From: Conoideocrella luteorostrata
Taxonomy: Eukaryota; Ascomycota; Sordariomycetes; Hypocreales; Clavicipitaceae
Assembly (NCBI GenBank): GCA_032433595.1
Contig: JASWJB010000420.1
Coordinates: 1-31,183, forward strand
Length of the DNA: 31,183 bases
Direction: 5' to 3'
Shown here: positions 20,598 to 30,663 of the stretch, in pieces
Position numbering within the stretch: position 1 is the stretch's first letter
Layout of the letters: the number at the start of each line of letters is the position of its first letter
Made by a program: the position numbers and the translations under genes
Notes under the pieces: generated by a model
What the model was told of the DNA's origin: nothing
The model's input: the letters and a program-made list of their open reading frames with translations, nothing else
Database searches by the model: none

Positions 20598-22137
20598 TGC
20601 CACGGCAGGCAGAGGGAGAGCAACTGTCAGAAACACAGTACGTTGCGGCTGCAGTTGTGGTTACTTGGTCTCAGCCTCAGTCCTTCTCGGCGCCGCAGGC
20701 AGACAGTGCAGCTGTGAAGAGGTTGCTGAGAGTTGCGACTGGTTAGATTCGTGGAGAACCCGGAGGTTACAACTAGATAATTGTACTCAAGCGGATCCCA
20801 CGAGAGAGTAGAAAAACTTCAACTGGACGGGTTTGGTTGAGAGTGGGGAAGGTTGACGGGAAGTGTCGGTTGTGGAAACTACTGTTCAAGCGATGGAATA
20901 CAGGAAGAAATTAAGGCACAGAAGAGAGAAAACTAGAGTCGGAAAGAAAACAGGTCGCGTTGCAGAGCCGGAACCGATGTGCAAATAATTAATACGAAAT
21001 ACTGCAACTCGGCGGAACTCGGCCTCCAACCAGACCTTCACCAGGGACGACCGGACCAACGACGTGATCAGTCAGCAAGGCCCATGAGGGCGGCGCCACG
21101 AGCGATTCATGCATGCATTTCTTGTACAATAATAAGAATAGAACAACACAGCATTGTGTTGTTCTATTAGTCTATTATTAATCACGACAGGTTTTCCAGC
21201 TCATTGTGTATGCGTGCAGAAGCTCGAGGAAGCAAACGCAACCCACCATAACTGATGTCTGGCCATTTACACGGCTCACCCCGCTGCCCAATGAGCACAG
21301 AAATAACTAATTGGCCAGTCCCGGCACGACACTTCAGGCGAATTCATGGCCATCTGTATTGCCGGTGCGTCCAACACAGCAACGGGATTGGCCGGAAGTT
21401 TGTGAGAACCAGCGGACAGGCTGCAGTCACGGCATGCAGCCACAGCCAACAGGAGATGACGAATGTAAATAAATTTTTCGTGCAGTGATTGGGTGTCGAT
21501 ACCGATACTATTGTCGCCTCCGCGAGCTTCGTCAATTAATTATAAGGGGTTTTCTTCAGCAAGGACTGTAGTTAGTTACCTATGTTGTGCACGTCGCATT
21601 CTCTTGCATTCAAAAAGAAACAAACCAGACAGAGGTAATACAAAGCGGGGCCCGACTGGAACGCACCGGCAGTGCACGTCATACCACAAGCATCGGCTTC
21701 CGGCGAGGTCGGTTCAGGATGATTTGCATGTCGACGACCTCCGAATATCAGTCCCGGTGTCAGATTCCTTGGGCTGTACGACTACTACTCCGTAGCGGTG
21801 CGGTAGTTACGAAGCTGCCGGTTGTAAATGATGCTGGTCCTGTAGCCGGCACGCTTCGGCCTTCCATCACTGTCGCCTTGCGCAACCCGCCATCGACTCC
21901 ACATGTCCCGCCAATGCCAGCTCCAGTTTAAACATCACCAACCTCGACAGCAACTCCGTGACAACTTTGGTGCCTTCAAAGGTGCCCACGAACACATTTA
22001 CAGTGCTGTATAAGTTCCGTCGCCACTCGATCTTACCTTCAGCTTCACACTTCGCTCAGCGTGTCCCATGCTCCGCGGCCTCGCTGCCTAGCGCGAGTGC
22101 CATATCCCAAGGTCGTTCCGTGGGTGCCATTGTCACG
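20598..22137. other. divergent promoter region of dioxygenase and vps23
   Basis: About 1.54 kb without a supported gene. It holds the 5' flanks of both genes, a perfect 14-bp hairpin at 21137-21168 and a TACTCCGTA copy at 21786-21794. Plus-strand frames at 21493-21931 and 21958-22332 cross the region but lack family character, and the second overlaps vps23 introns. Confidence 0.45.
21137..21168. repeat. perfect 14-bp inverted repeat with 4-base loop
   Basis: The left arm AATAGAACAACACA and right arm TGTGTTGTTCTATT flank GCAT. A/T-rich sequences on both sides extend the symmetry imperfectly to about 26 bp per side (TACAATAATAAG versus AGTCTATTATTA). It could be a small foldback element or a cruciform or RNA hairpin in the dioxygenase 5' flank. 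It is not a bacterial-type terminator context. Confidence 0.85.
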
Positions 22138-23901
22138 ATGCCCGTGCAGCAGCATGTGTTGAATTGGCTATACAGTGTACTCACCAGCGTAAGTATATTC
22201 TCGGGTGATCCTCCCATTGCATGTTTTGACGCATTGCCAGGAATACCACGATGTCAATCGCACATACAACGACGTGGCGCAAGCCTTGACCCAATGCCCG
22301 TCACTCTCCCCACGAACCGACGTACACAGTGAGTCCGCCTGCGATTCGACCATATATCCGAGAGACACGGTGTTTTAGAGCTAATTATTGCATCCGCAGC
22401 CTTTTCAAATGGCTCCAGCGCGCTTCTTTTGCATTTAACCGGCACCATCCCCGTCAACTTTCGTGGCAGTACCTACCGATTTCCAGTCTCGATATGGGTT
22501 CCTCACGCATATCCTCGCGAGCCGCCGCTCGTATACGTCACCCCCACGGAAACAATGATGGTTCGTCCAGGGCAGCATGTTGATCCCCAAGGTCAAGTCT
22601 ATCATCCTTATCTTGTGGGATGGGCTCAATTTTGGGACGTAAGGCTACCAACCCAGCATTCTACGGTGCATGAATAGTTTTGGCGCCAACAATCGGTGCA
22701 CTGACATGAGTGACAGAAATCAAATCTACAGGATTTTATGTCTGTACTATCCGATATATTCGCCAAAGAACCTCCCGTTGTAACGAGACAAGCGGACAGA
22801 CTGCCTCGACAACAACAACAACAACCCAACCAAGCGCCACCCCCGTTACCGCCTCTACCTCAAGAGATAGCGCCGCGTCCAGCACCAACGTCACAGAGCT
22901 CGGTAGGCGACAACAGACCACCACCCCCTCCGCCGCCGCCAAAGGAGCATCAGGCTTCGCAATCGCCATACCCCGGATCTCCTTCCTCGACTGGAACTGC
23001 TCGTCCTTCCGTCTCTTCTCGATACGACTCAGCCCCTCCACTTCCACCACAAGTCCATACGTCACCTCCCATAGGAAGACAGAACCAGCCTCATCCTTCT
23101 CCGTACAATCAACAGCATCAGCAGCAGTATCCTCCTCAGCCTCAGATGCCCCCCGGAGTTTTCCCTTCGGGACAGCAAGGGGTACCAACTCAGCAGCCGC
23201 CATATTCACCTCAATCTTTGCCTCCTCAGCATCCTACGCAGTGGCAATCCCAGGGGCAACCACCCCCAGGATACGCCGCACCAGCCGCGAGCATGCAGCC
23301 GCCAATTCAGCAGCAACAAGCTCCGCCGCCACCCAATATCCTGGACGAGCCGCTTACTCTCGATATACCTGCGAACACTGCAGTATCACCTCCACCAATC
23401 CCACCCAATCCCGAAAAGGACAATCTCCTCAGACAACTCGCTGAAACACTCTTTGTTATCCGACAACGGTCACGGCAACAAAATGATTCCAGCTTGGCTG
23501 GGCTGCAAGCGCAGAGGAACGCCATGCAGCATGCTATGGCTAGCGTTCACTCGGAATCGAGCCAGCTCACACAGCTATCTAATGTGCTTACGTCCAATAC
23601 AAACATTCTTCACGATGCGCTACGCAAGGCAGACTCCGTCATCGAAGGGTCGAGAAGTCACCCTGCGCCTGACATTGATGAACTTTTGGTGGCTCCGACG
23701 GTGGTGTCGAACCAGCTCTACAATTTAGTGGCGGAGGAAAGAGCGCTTGGCGATGCAATCTTCATGCTGGGCAGGGCAGTTGAGCGAGGGCGCATCCCAC
23801 CAACTGTCTTTGCAAAGACGACACGATCATTGGCTAGGGAGTGGTATCTGAAGAAGGCTCTAGTGAGGAAGATCGGCCAAGGTATGGGCATAGCCTTGTA
23901 G
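22138..23901 (+). CDS. vps23: ESCRT-I subunit Vps23 (TSG101/STP22 family), four exons
   Basis: Exons 22138-22188, 22241-22328, 22400-22638 and 22717-23901 join to 520 aa. It sorts ubiquitinated membrane proteins into multivesicular endosomes as part of ESCRT-I, and in filamentous fungi is also tied to ambient-pH signalling through the Pal/Rim components. The N-terminal UEV domain (1-150) shows VLNWLYSVLTS, HLTGTIPVNFRGSTYRFPV, PHAYPREPPLVYV and HPYLVGWAQFWD. A Pro/Gln-rich linker (about 153-370) includes polyGln and polyPro runs. A coiled coil follows (about 360-443), then the steadiness box (about 450-520: NQLYNLVAEERALGDAI and KTTRSLAREWYLKKAL). All three introns are short GT-AG and lie in the UEV part. 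Start is the ATG just before the first UEV helix. Confidence 0.95.
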
Positions 23902-24139
23902 TGCGAGACCCGGCTGATTCATACGAGGGGGGATGTGTTCAAATTATGCGAATACAAGGATAATGATGAATACAATCTCGTGCTACTAACCTATGAGCGC
24001 GCAGAAACTTGGCTTCAAGAAAGGCTTTAAATTTCTACGGGGCAAGGCCGCAAACATGGAAGGGCTGTGACTCCACAGACCTCAACACAAAGGGCATGAG
24101 CATCATGACAGTCATGACGAAATCATACGATACATAGTA

Positions 24140-24182
24140 GCGAGAGCGTGAGCGAGAGCGTGAGCGTGAGCGTGAGCATGAG
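24140..24182. repeat. GAGCGT hexanucleotide microsatellite
   Basis: About seven units of GAGCGT, GAGCGA or GAGCAT in tandem, some 240 bases after the vps23 stop codon. Confidence 0.85.
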
Positions 24183-24660
24183 TGCCACTAATTTACCTTT
24201 TTTTCACAATGCTACATGACCGATTTCCTCTGTCACTGACAGTATTATGTGCCGTTCCCTGTCAGCGACTAGAATCTGACGGGCAAATCATGCGCGAAGT
24301 CTTGTCATAGCTATCACATCAATCCAGTACAATGGCGTCTGGTTGGTTCCTTCGTCTCCGCACTTAGGACAACTCTCGCACAGACCATCCCCATCTATCC
24401 GTTCGGAAAGTCCCAGTTGATCGTTGCGGACTGGCCGTCCGGGACAGCGGCCCCCCCAAAATCCGCTTCTATCTTGACAAGCATCTACTCCGTACAATGG
24501 GTGGCATTAAGTTTCTGCACCCCTTCTGGCATCGTCAGTGCCACCGTCACAAGGGCAGGGGACAAATACTTTGTGCCGCATGCTGTAGCTACAGCACCCA
24601 CCCAGCACGCACCACCCAAGTCGCGGCAGCACCCTCGCCCTCACAGAAATGCCCGCAACG

Positions 24661-24676
24661 TACTCCGTACTCCGTA
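24661..24676. repeat. overlapping double copy of the TACTCCGTA nonamer
   Basis: Two copies share their end bases (24661-24669 and 24668-24676). The 13-base string ACTCCGTACAATG around the second copy also occurs with the single copy at 24486-24494, so a slightly longer unit was duplicated locally. Confidence 0.75.
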
Positions 24677-25539
24677 CAATGCTAATGCGTCACATCATTT
24701 GCGCCCGAACGGGTCAGTGGCGTCTGCAGCACTTCTTGGTCCCGCCGCCTCCGCCCCACATTTCGAAAGAACAATACTAAGGATTCAGCCACATCTAAAA
24801 GAACAATATTAAGAACAACGTGCAACTTCATGCCGGTATATCGTCAGCAATTCCTATCCGAAATATGTGCAAACAATATTGGTGACCAACAACTGCAAAT
24901 GCAACTGCTACTGCAACTACTGGAACATGCGCCGCAACATCCTATTCGCTGAAATAGACACCTGTTATCTGCAGTTTCCTAGTATTCCTTGTTGCCCCTT
25001 ATACGCAGCGAGATAGGATAGGACAACTGGTTAGAACGGAGACTGGCTTGGATGCATACTCTGCAGCCAGGGGGGGGGTATTCCGGACACGCGCAGTTGG
25101 AGTATTCGAGTAGATTCGCCTGTTTGTCCTCATTTTCTCCACCCGGCAGACGAGAAACGAGGCTGCAAGGCCCTTTTTTTTTCGAGGATGGGTGGTGAAG
25201 TTGCGTCGCACTCGGGGGAGGTACATGCGAAAAGTGACAAGTTCTTACTATTATCTACGGAGTGGGTTGCAGAACAATGTCTCCTTGCCACGCAAGGTGA
25301 GGCAGCATGACGGGGGGTGGAGTGACGAGGAATGGAGAGAAGAAGCCACCGTGAGTTGGGCTGGCATATCGGATTGTGCGTATCGGTCAGGGAGGGAAAA
25401 GAAGGCATTATTCTGTTTGCCTGCTTCGTAGTACGTGATGGTGGCTCCCGATATGTATGTTTTACATCGGCAACACCAGCATATAATGCCACTCGCTCGA
25501 CTTCTTCAACCGACAATATCTCCTCGCCGTCTCTTTATG

Positions 25540-25607
25540 GATTTTTCGTCTTTGTTTCCCATCTTCCTCTTTCACTTCCTCTCTTGACTATACTACACTA
25601 TACTACA
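25540..25607 (+). promoter_or_regulatory. pyrimidine-rich core promoter/leader of the receptor gene
   Basis: A long C/T tract (TTTCCCATCTTCCTC and similar) followed by two copies of ACTATACTAC, ending about 40 bases before the receptor ATG. Such tracts commonly mark transcription starts in filamentous fungi; the exact start is not visible. Confidence 0.4.
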
Positions 25608-25635
25608 CTGCTGCTGCTGATGCTGCTGCTGCTGC
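25608..25635 (+). repeat. CTG repeat carrying an upstream ATG
   Basis: Four CTG, one ATG and four CTG in tandem just before the receptor start. The ATG at 25620 opens a frame of 190 codons that overlaps the receptor out of frame and stops at 26192. Confidence 0.85.
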
Positions 25636-25644
25636 AAAAAGATC

Positions 25645-26931
25645 ATGGACGCCACAAATCCCCTCCTCCAGTCCGTCACGCTGGTCACACCGTCCTTCCC
25701 CTCGCCCATCGCCATACCCATCCCCTCCATCGACGCCTTCAACGACGAGTCCATCTCCATATCCATCAACTACGCCTTCCAAATCGGCGCCTGCTCCATC
25801 CTCCTACTGGTCCTGCTCATCATGACACCGCCCTCCAAGCTCCTCCGGCCCGTCTCGATGCTCCATATCGCCGGCCTAATCACCTGCACCATCCGCCTGT
25901 CCATCAACCTCGCCTTCTACCTCTCGCCCCTCAACCACTTCTACCAGTTCTGGAGCGGCGACTACTCCTCCGTCCCGCAGCACTACTTCCGGAACAGCGT
26001 GGCCGGGACCGTCTTCTCGCTGCTGCTCGTCATTGTCGTAGAGGCCGCCCTCATGCACCAGGCTTGGACCATGGTGTCTCTCTGGCCCAGACACGTCAGG
26101 TTCTTCATGGCTGGCCTGTCTGGCATCATCTCGCTGCTCGCAATTGGGTGGCGCTTCGCATTTACCGTCGTCGCGAGCAAGATGAGCCTTGAGGCCGTCT
26201 CCGTCAGGAACATGGCCTGGCTGGTGCAGTCGACGCTGATCCTCAATGCCCTTTCCATATGCTGGTATTGCGCCCTCTTCAACACCAAGCTTGTCCTGCA
26301 TTTACTTGTCAATCGGGGCATTCTTCCACCCTCCGGGTCGATTCTGAGCCCCATGGAGGTTCTGGTCATGACGAACGGAATTCTCATGGTTGTTCCAGGT
26401 ACGTCTCCATCAAGTGAAAAAGAAACAAACGGAGCCTAGCTCCATCCATTCGAAAGAACCAAGCGGCAGATCCTAACTTTATCTATCCGGGCAGTCATTT
26501 TCGCGGGCCTTGAATTCGCAAAGTTCCCCAACTTCGAAGCCGGCTCGCTGACCCAAAGCTCCGTCGTCATCATCCTCCCCCTCGGAACCCTCGCCGCTCA
26601 ACAAATGACTCGAAACGGAAGCCTGGCCTACATCTCCAGCGGGGGCCACAATTCCAGTTCCACTTACGGCAACTCTTCCAACACGCCGAGAGGAAACGCG
26701 AGGAACAACGCTACACCCAACGAGTTTCCTAGTGTCAGCCCCAGCGGTGACTCCAGCCCGCTTCGCCAACGCGGTGGTGTCCCGTCGTCGCCGTACGAAG
26801 CGTCCGACCGGAGAGCACGGAGACCCGACCACTTTGATATTGAGCTGCAGCTGATTGACTCCACCAGCGCATTGGCTGATCATCCGGTGAGAGTTGACAC
26901 CGATCTGGGACAAAATGAAACGAGGACCTAG
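25645..26931 (+). CDS. ste2: Ste2-type (alpha-factor-like) pheromone receptor, class D GPCR
   Basis: Exons 25645-26398 and 26495-26931 (intron 96 nt, phase 1) give 396 aa. A seven-span receptor at the plasma membrane that senses the alpha-factor-like peptide pheromone and signals through a heterotrimeric G protein to the mating MAPK path; in related moulds it also guides germling chemotropism. Spans lie at about 43-60, 72-93, 120-140, 151-172, 190-212, 236-258 and 268-287. The last contains LPLGTLAA, the conserved Pro of the family. Residues TPPSKLLRP (61-69) form the short first loop. The cytoplasmic tail (about 290-396) is rich in Ser, Asn and Arg, as expected for a phosphorylated tail. The intron sits within span 6. 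The ATG lies in a weakly favourable context after a CTG repeat that contains an earlier, out-of-frame ATG. Confidence 0.93.
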
Positions 26932-27341
26932 GGCGTTCTTTGAACTTCATTGCCCCGGAGGCGGCTAGACGTGGAGGAAGCCTACTCCAAGCCATTTTGC
27001 AAACTGGCATATCTGTTGGGATATATCATCACTCAGCACTGTATGTTTCATTCCATTTCATAGCATAGGACTGTACTCCGCAAGTCTCTTCACTTTCAAG
27101 CATAGGAGAGCGCAGATGAATATCAAACTCATATAGCTACACAATAACAAGCATGAATCCACCTCGGGCATAAAATTAAATTCCCTCCCCTTTACTCCAT
27201 CGATTTCCGGGACCTCAGTGTCCCTTTGCGATGTATCAATGACGACCAGTCCTCTATTCGTACTACAATCATAGACAAACTTTGCCAGCCGCAAAGCTCG
27301 GCAGCAGTAATATGCAATGGCTCCCTTAAACATGCCCCCAA
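26932..27341. other. intergenic between convergent genes
   Basis: About 410 bases, with the 3' ends of the receptor gene and the unknown minus-strand gene facing each other. Nothing else supported. Confidence 0.5.
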
Positions 27342-29051
27342 CTATTCGGTTTTCGCGCGATACTTCCGGCCCGCGACTTTATCCCTGCAGAGACTAACAA
27401 GTCTCTTCATCTCGCTGACTCGTATTGGCTTCGGTTGTTCTAAAGCACAGTCCACGCGCCCAATCAATGGGGTGCTTCGCGACACCCAGCGCCTTCTGGA
27501 TCGCCAACTAGTGTGTCCATAGTTGTCATTTTCGTAGAAGCTTGTATTTATATATTCTTGTTGCGTTTGGCTAATACTGCAGCCGATAGTTGTGGAGCCT
27601 GACTGTGGCACTGGTATTTGTGGTCCGAGACCAACGCTGCCGAAAGCGTTTGGGTGTTGCGCCTGAGACGCTTGATTGGAATAGCCTGGTCTCCCTGGCC
27701 ATTGATTAAGATCCGGATGCTTTCCTTCTGTAGTGCCATCGATAAACAGCCCATTTCTTTCCCATCGACGCCTGTTGGGCTTCTTATAAGCAAGTTCATC
27801 CGAATGATTGGGCCTTGCAGCGTCACTGCTGTGATGCGCGCGACTCTTCTGGAATCGCGCAGGCCCCCAAGAGTTTGAGAACTTCCTTCGGGTTGATTCC
27901 ATTGTGCCGGTCTTGATTTTACTGAGGGGTGTGCTCAAATGGCATGACGATGATGCTGTGAGAGGTTTCAAGGGCGAAGGATTGTTTTTGCGCTTCGAGG
28001 TCGTCGCTTCGTCTCCAGCTATGAGCGATTCAAAAAGTACTATGGTGTTATTGATTTGTGATGCTGTCGTATCTAAAGATTTCTTCGGAGAGGTTTCAAA
28101 ATGCGTCGCCGTAATCTCAGTTTGTTTTTCTTCATGTTGTTGTCGCGAACTAGTGCGAGAGGGAATCTGCCTGAAGGCAGGTTTTAAAACGCTGCCGGTA
28201 GTCCCGCCGCTGAAATATTCTTCATTGTTCTGGATTCCGGGTGCCGTCACAAAATCTACTTCATCAATGAAATCGGGTGGTTGAGGCGGCTGTATTACCC
28301 TTTGTCCAGCATCCTTACGAAGCAGAATTTCTTTGGCGGCAGGCTCGGTTATATTGCTCTGAGTCGCAAAGCTTTGCTTGCTGTTGCATCGTGATGAGAA
28401 ACTTACGACTGATTTCACACTCTCTCTGGGGATCTCCTGGTTTTCAAACTGCGACACTGGATCTAGAAATACGTCTAAATGCTGCGTATGCTGTGCAGTC
28501 ACTGCGGATGGAAGAATTGATGGGCCTTGCAAAATGGCCAAATTACCATCATTCAGACCCCTGTGCCTGCATTCAGACAAAGTATGAGGTGTTGCTGCTA
28601 CTCGTACATTTGCCAGCGACGGGCACGTCGACGAGAGTGGCAGGTATTCTGACAGGCGCTGGGAAACATTTGGTATGGCCGGGCGAGACAGAACCGCAGT
28701 TTGGCTCTGGGCCATGCATGCCAATGGTGACCTGGCTCGAAAAGTCTGCCATTTGGACAGCAGAGGGAACTTCTTGCCCGAGTGTCTAGATCCTGGACTG
28801 GAATCGATTGGTGCATCTACATGGAGAATCTTGTTAGCACCCCGTTGACCCACCAGGGCTCTCAACCGCATGTTATGAAGATATAATCGATTTTCCAGTC
28901 AAGGAATCCACATACTCAGTCTAGAATCAGCAAGTGTAACTTCAAAGAGCTTTCGTCTTTCCGCGACCATCGAGTGGCGTTTCTCGCCAGGGGTGGTGTC
29001 ATCCTCTGGCAGCGTTGTCTCTCTTCCAGGTGAATTGTTCAAGGCTTCCAT
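27342..29051 (-). CDS. hypothetical fungal protein, two exons
   Basis: Exons 29051-28916 and 28816-27342 (intron 99 nt, GTATGT...TAG, phase 1) give 536 aa. I do not recognise a family. The protein is Ser/Thr/Pro/Arg-rich and probably largely disordered. A short charged motif near the N-terminus reads MVAERRKLFE, an acidic patch lies near PPDFIDEVDF, and a basic helix-like C-terminus contains VSEMKRLVSLCRDKVAGRKYR. These features suit a regulatory or scaffold protein; no enzyme motif is visible. The frame continues upstream of this ATG for another 97 codons (to an ATG at 29360), broken only by one TAG at 29067-29069, so the natural N-terminus may be longer. Confidence 0.7.
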
Positions 29052-29066
29052 TCGAGGGCCATGCTT

Positions 29067-29360
29067 CTAGCCGTTGGTCTGAACAGAGGCCTTTGTCGAT
29101 GCAACTGATGCCGAGGATGATGGTCTATTGAGCTCCGTGGTGGAACCAGCAGCAGCAGTCTGGCTAGACCGGTATATTGGCGATGGTTTGCCCTGTCGCG
29201 CCATGGTGTCCAGAACTTCAAATTTAGATACCAGATGAGCCAACCCTCTCCCTGTTTGCCTTTTGGGATTTTGTCGAGGAATCGTGGCGTTGGCATGGTG
29301 TCGGGAATTAGAGACTTTGGTCGTGGGCTGGGTAGCTGTTACCATTGAACGCAGCGGCAT
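29067..29360 (-). other. open frame upstream and in phase with the hypothetical protein
   Basis: 97 codons from the ATG at 29360 to a TAG at 29067-29069, in the same frame as the downstream protein and only 15 bases from its first ATG. The text looks coding (GRGLAHLVSKFEVLDTMARQ, then a Ser/Thr-rich linker), like the N-terminus of the same disordered protein. It may be the true N-terminal part cut off by a nonsense change, a uORF, or an exon with a missed intron. A 39-nt GT-AG stretch ending at the TAG exists but is short for a fungal intron. Confidence 0.5.
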
Positions 29361-30394
29361 TGTTCCGACACGGATCGTTCATAGCTTGATACCAGCCGCC
29401 AGCGAGAATCAATGCGTTGTGCAGGAATACACGTAAAGATCAAAGTTTCAAAGCTTCTGTTATTGGTAGCGTGGGTGATGTGACGTATGGTGACACTGTC
29501 CATATTTTGAGCAAGTCGCATCTTGCACATAGAGGAAGGTGTGAACCACGCAGTTTTGACATTCAGTCATCGGTACCGCTACTTTCCTAAAATTACCTGC
29601 CACCCTCTCTCTGATGATCGATGATTGTGCATATAAAATTGCCTTGACTGACGGGTTTGAATCTCAAAGAATAGAACGAACAGACTCGCTATCTAGTCTA
29701 CGGCCCCCAGTCGTTAGTTACGGTGCGTCGAAGAGAGTCAGAGATCATGAAATGTTGGGTCCAGGCTTCCCCTGGATTCTCAAGGTGGATTTCCGGACTA
29801 TATGATGGTGCCTTAATGTCAACCTTTGCAGAGCCTAAGTTTGTTGCACACAATAGCGTGAGGCAGTCGAGCCCGATGCCACTCATTATGACTGTCCACT
29901 TTGTTGTTTATGTGATCCCATGAAATAATACAAGCGGGAAATTCCAGGATTGAAACTATTGCCCTCTGTGGTGGGCTCTGTAGCAGTAGCTTAAGCGACT
30001 GGCTGAATGCTGGATGCTGGGGCCTCACAATGCTAACCTCACATAGCACTAGCAGAACCACAGTTGTCACTAGAGGCTGGAGTGCGCAATTGACCGTGAA
30101 CGTCTCTGCCGGCAGCGATCCGGTCAGGATTGAAGACAATAGTCCATTAACGCCAGGTTGCCGCCTCGGGTCCTGTGCTGCCGTGCATATTTAATCCTAA
30201 TCCCTTTCCCGTCTTGGTGATTTGCCAACTGTCTAGCGTACATTCGTTCTCATCTAATATACAAATATTTTGTCGCTTGTCTGGAAGCCAACCGCATGGC
30301 TATTCGGTCATTTTTCATCCTTCTTCTGCGCATGTTTTCGAAGGTTTGGTTAATTACTGACTGTCGGGATCTGGTTAGCATTCGTCGAATGAGG
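29361..30394. other. intergenic, no supported gene
   Basis: About 1.03 kb between the unknown gene (5' side) and tom6 (3' side). A minus-strand frame at 29819-30139 (106 codons) is partly hydrophobic but has no recognisable family and no flanking support. No RNA genes seen. Confidence 0.45.
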
Positions 30395-30663
30395 TCAGGG
30401 GTGGTGAGATGCGGTCGCGTACGGAGGCAGAAGGAACTCGCCCCAGGGGCTAGATAGAAAGGTGACAGCAGCCTGAAGAAGTCGTTAGCAATCATTCCCA
30501 TTCACTACAACGTGATGCGCTGAGCATTACTCACGCCAAAGAGCGCAATGCTTCGGACGACAGCAGCATTGTCAGGCGAGGTCAGGGTGTCGTAGGTGGA
30601 GGCAAAGACACCCTTTGGGACGCGGCGAGGCTTCTCGGAGTGGATTCGCTTGGGAGGCGCCAT
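30395..30663 (-). CDS. tom6: Tom6-like subunit of the mitochondrial outer-membrane translocase
   Basis: Exons 30663-30535 and 30472-30395 (intron 62 nt, GTGAGT...CAG, phase 0) give 68 aa, the usual size of fungal Tom6. Tom6 is a tail-anchored helper that stabilises the Tom40 pore of the TOM complex. A basic N-terminus (PPKRIHSEKPRRVPKG) leads to STYDTLTSPDNAAVVRSIALFG and, after the intron, AAVTFLSSPWGEFLLPPY. This is one membrane helix (about 36-55) with the W-x-E-x-L-L-P-P ending typical of the family. The ATG at 30663 is preferred over the one at 30753 because the family motif starts close to it. The second exon is only 78 nt, so automatic annotation could easily miss this gene. Confidence 0.78.

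Larger units (their letters stand above)
23902..25644. other. intergenic between vps23 and the pheromone receptor
   Basis: About 1.74 kb. It contains a GAGCGT repeat, three TACTCCGTA copies (two overlapping) and, at the right, the long receptor promoter and leader. Plus-strand frames at 24417-24812 and 25332-25644 look like non-coding sequence. Confidence 0.45.

Noticed and set aside
22710..23444. 244-codon plus-strand frame of Ser/Thr-rich text
   Set aside because: Alternate-frame shadow of the Pro/Gln-rich linker of Vps23.
25332..26192. 286-codon plus-strand frame as a gene of its own
   Set aside because: His/Pro/Arg/Leu-rich shadow of the receptor exon; only its ATG at 25620 is worth noting, as an upstream start.
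27904..28789. Plus-strand frames of 126 and 170 codons
   Set aside because: Antisense to the hypothetical 536-aa protein; no family character.
29819..30139. 106-codon minus-strand frame
   Set aside because: Partly hydrophobic, but no motif, no promoter or splice support.
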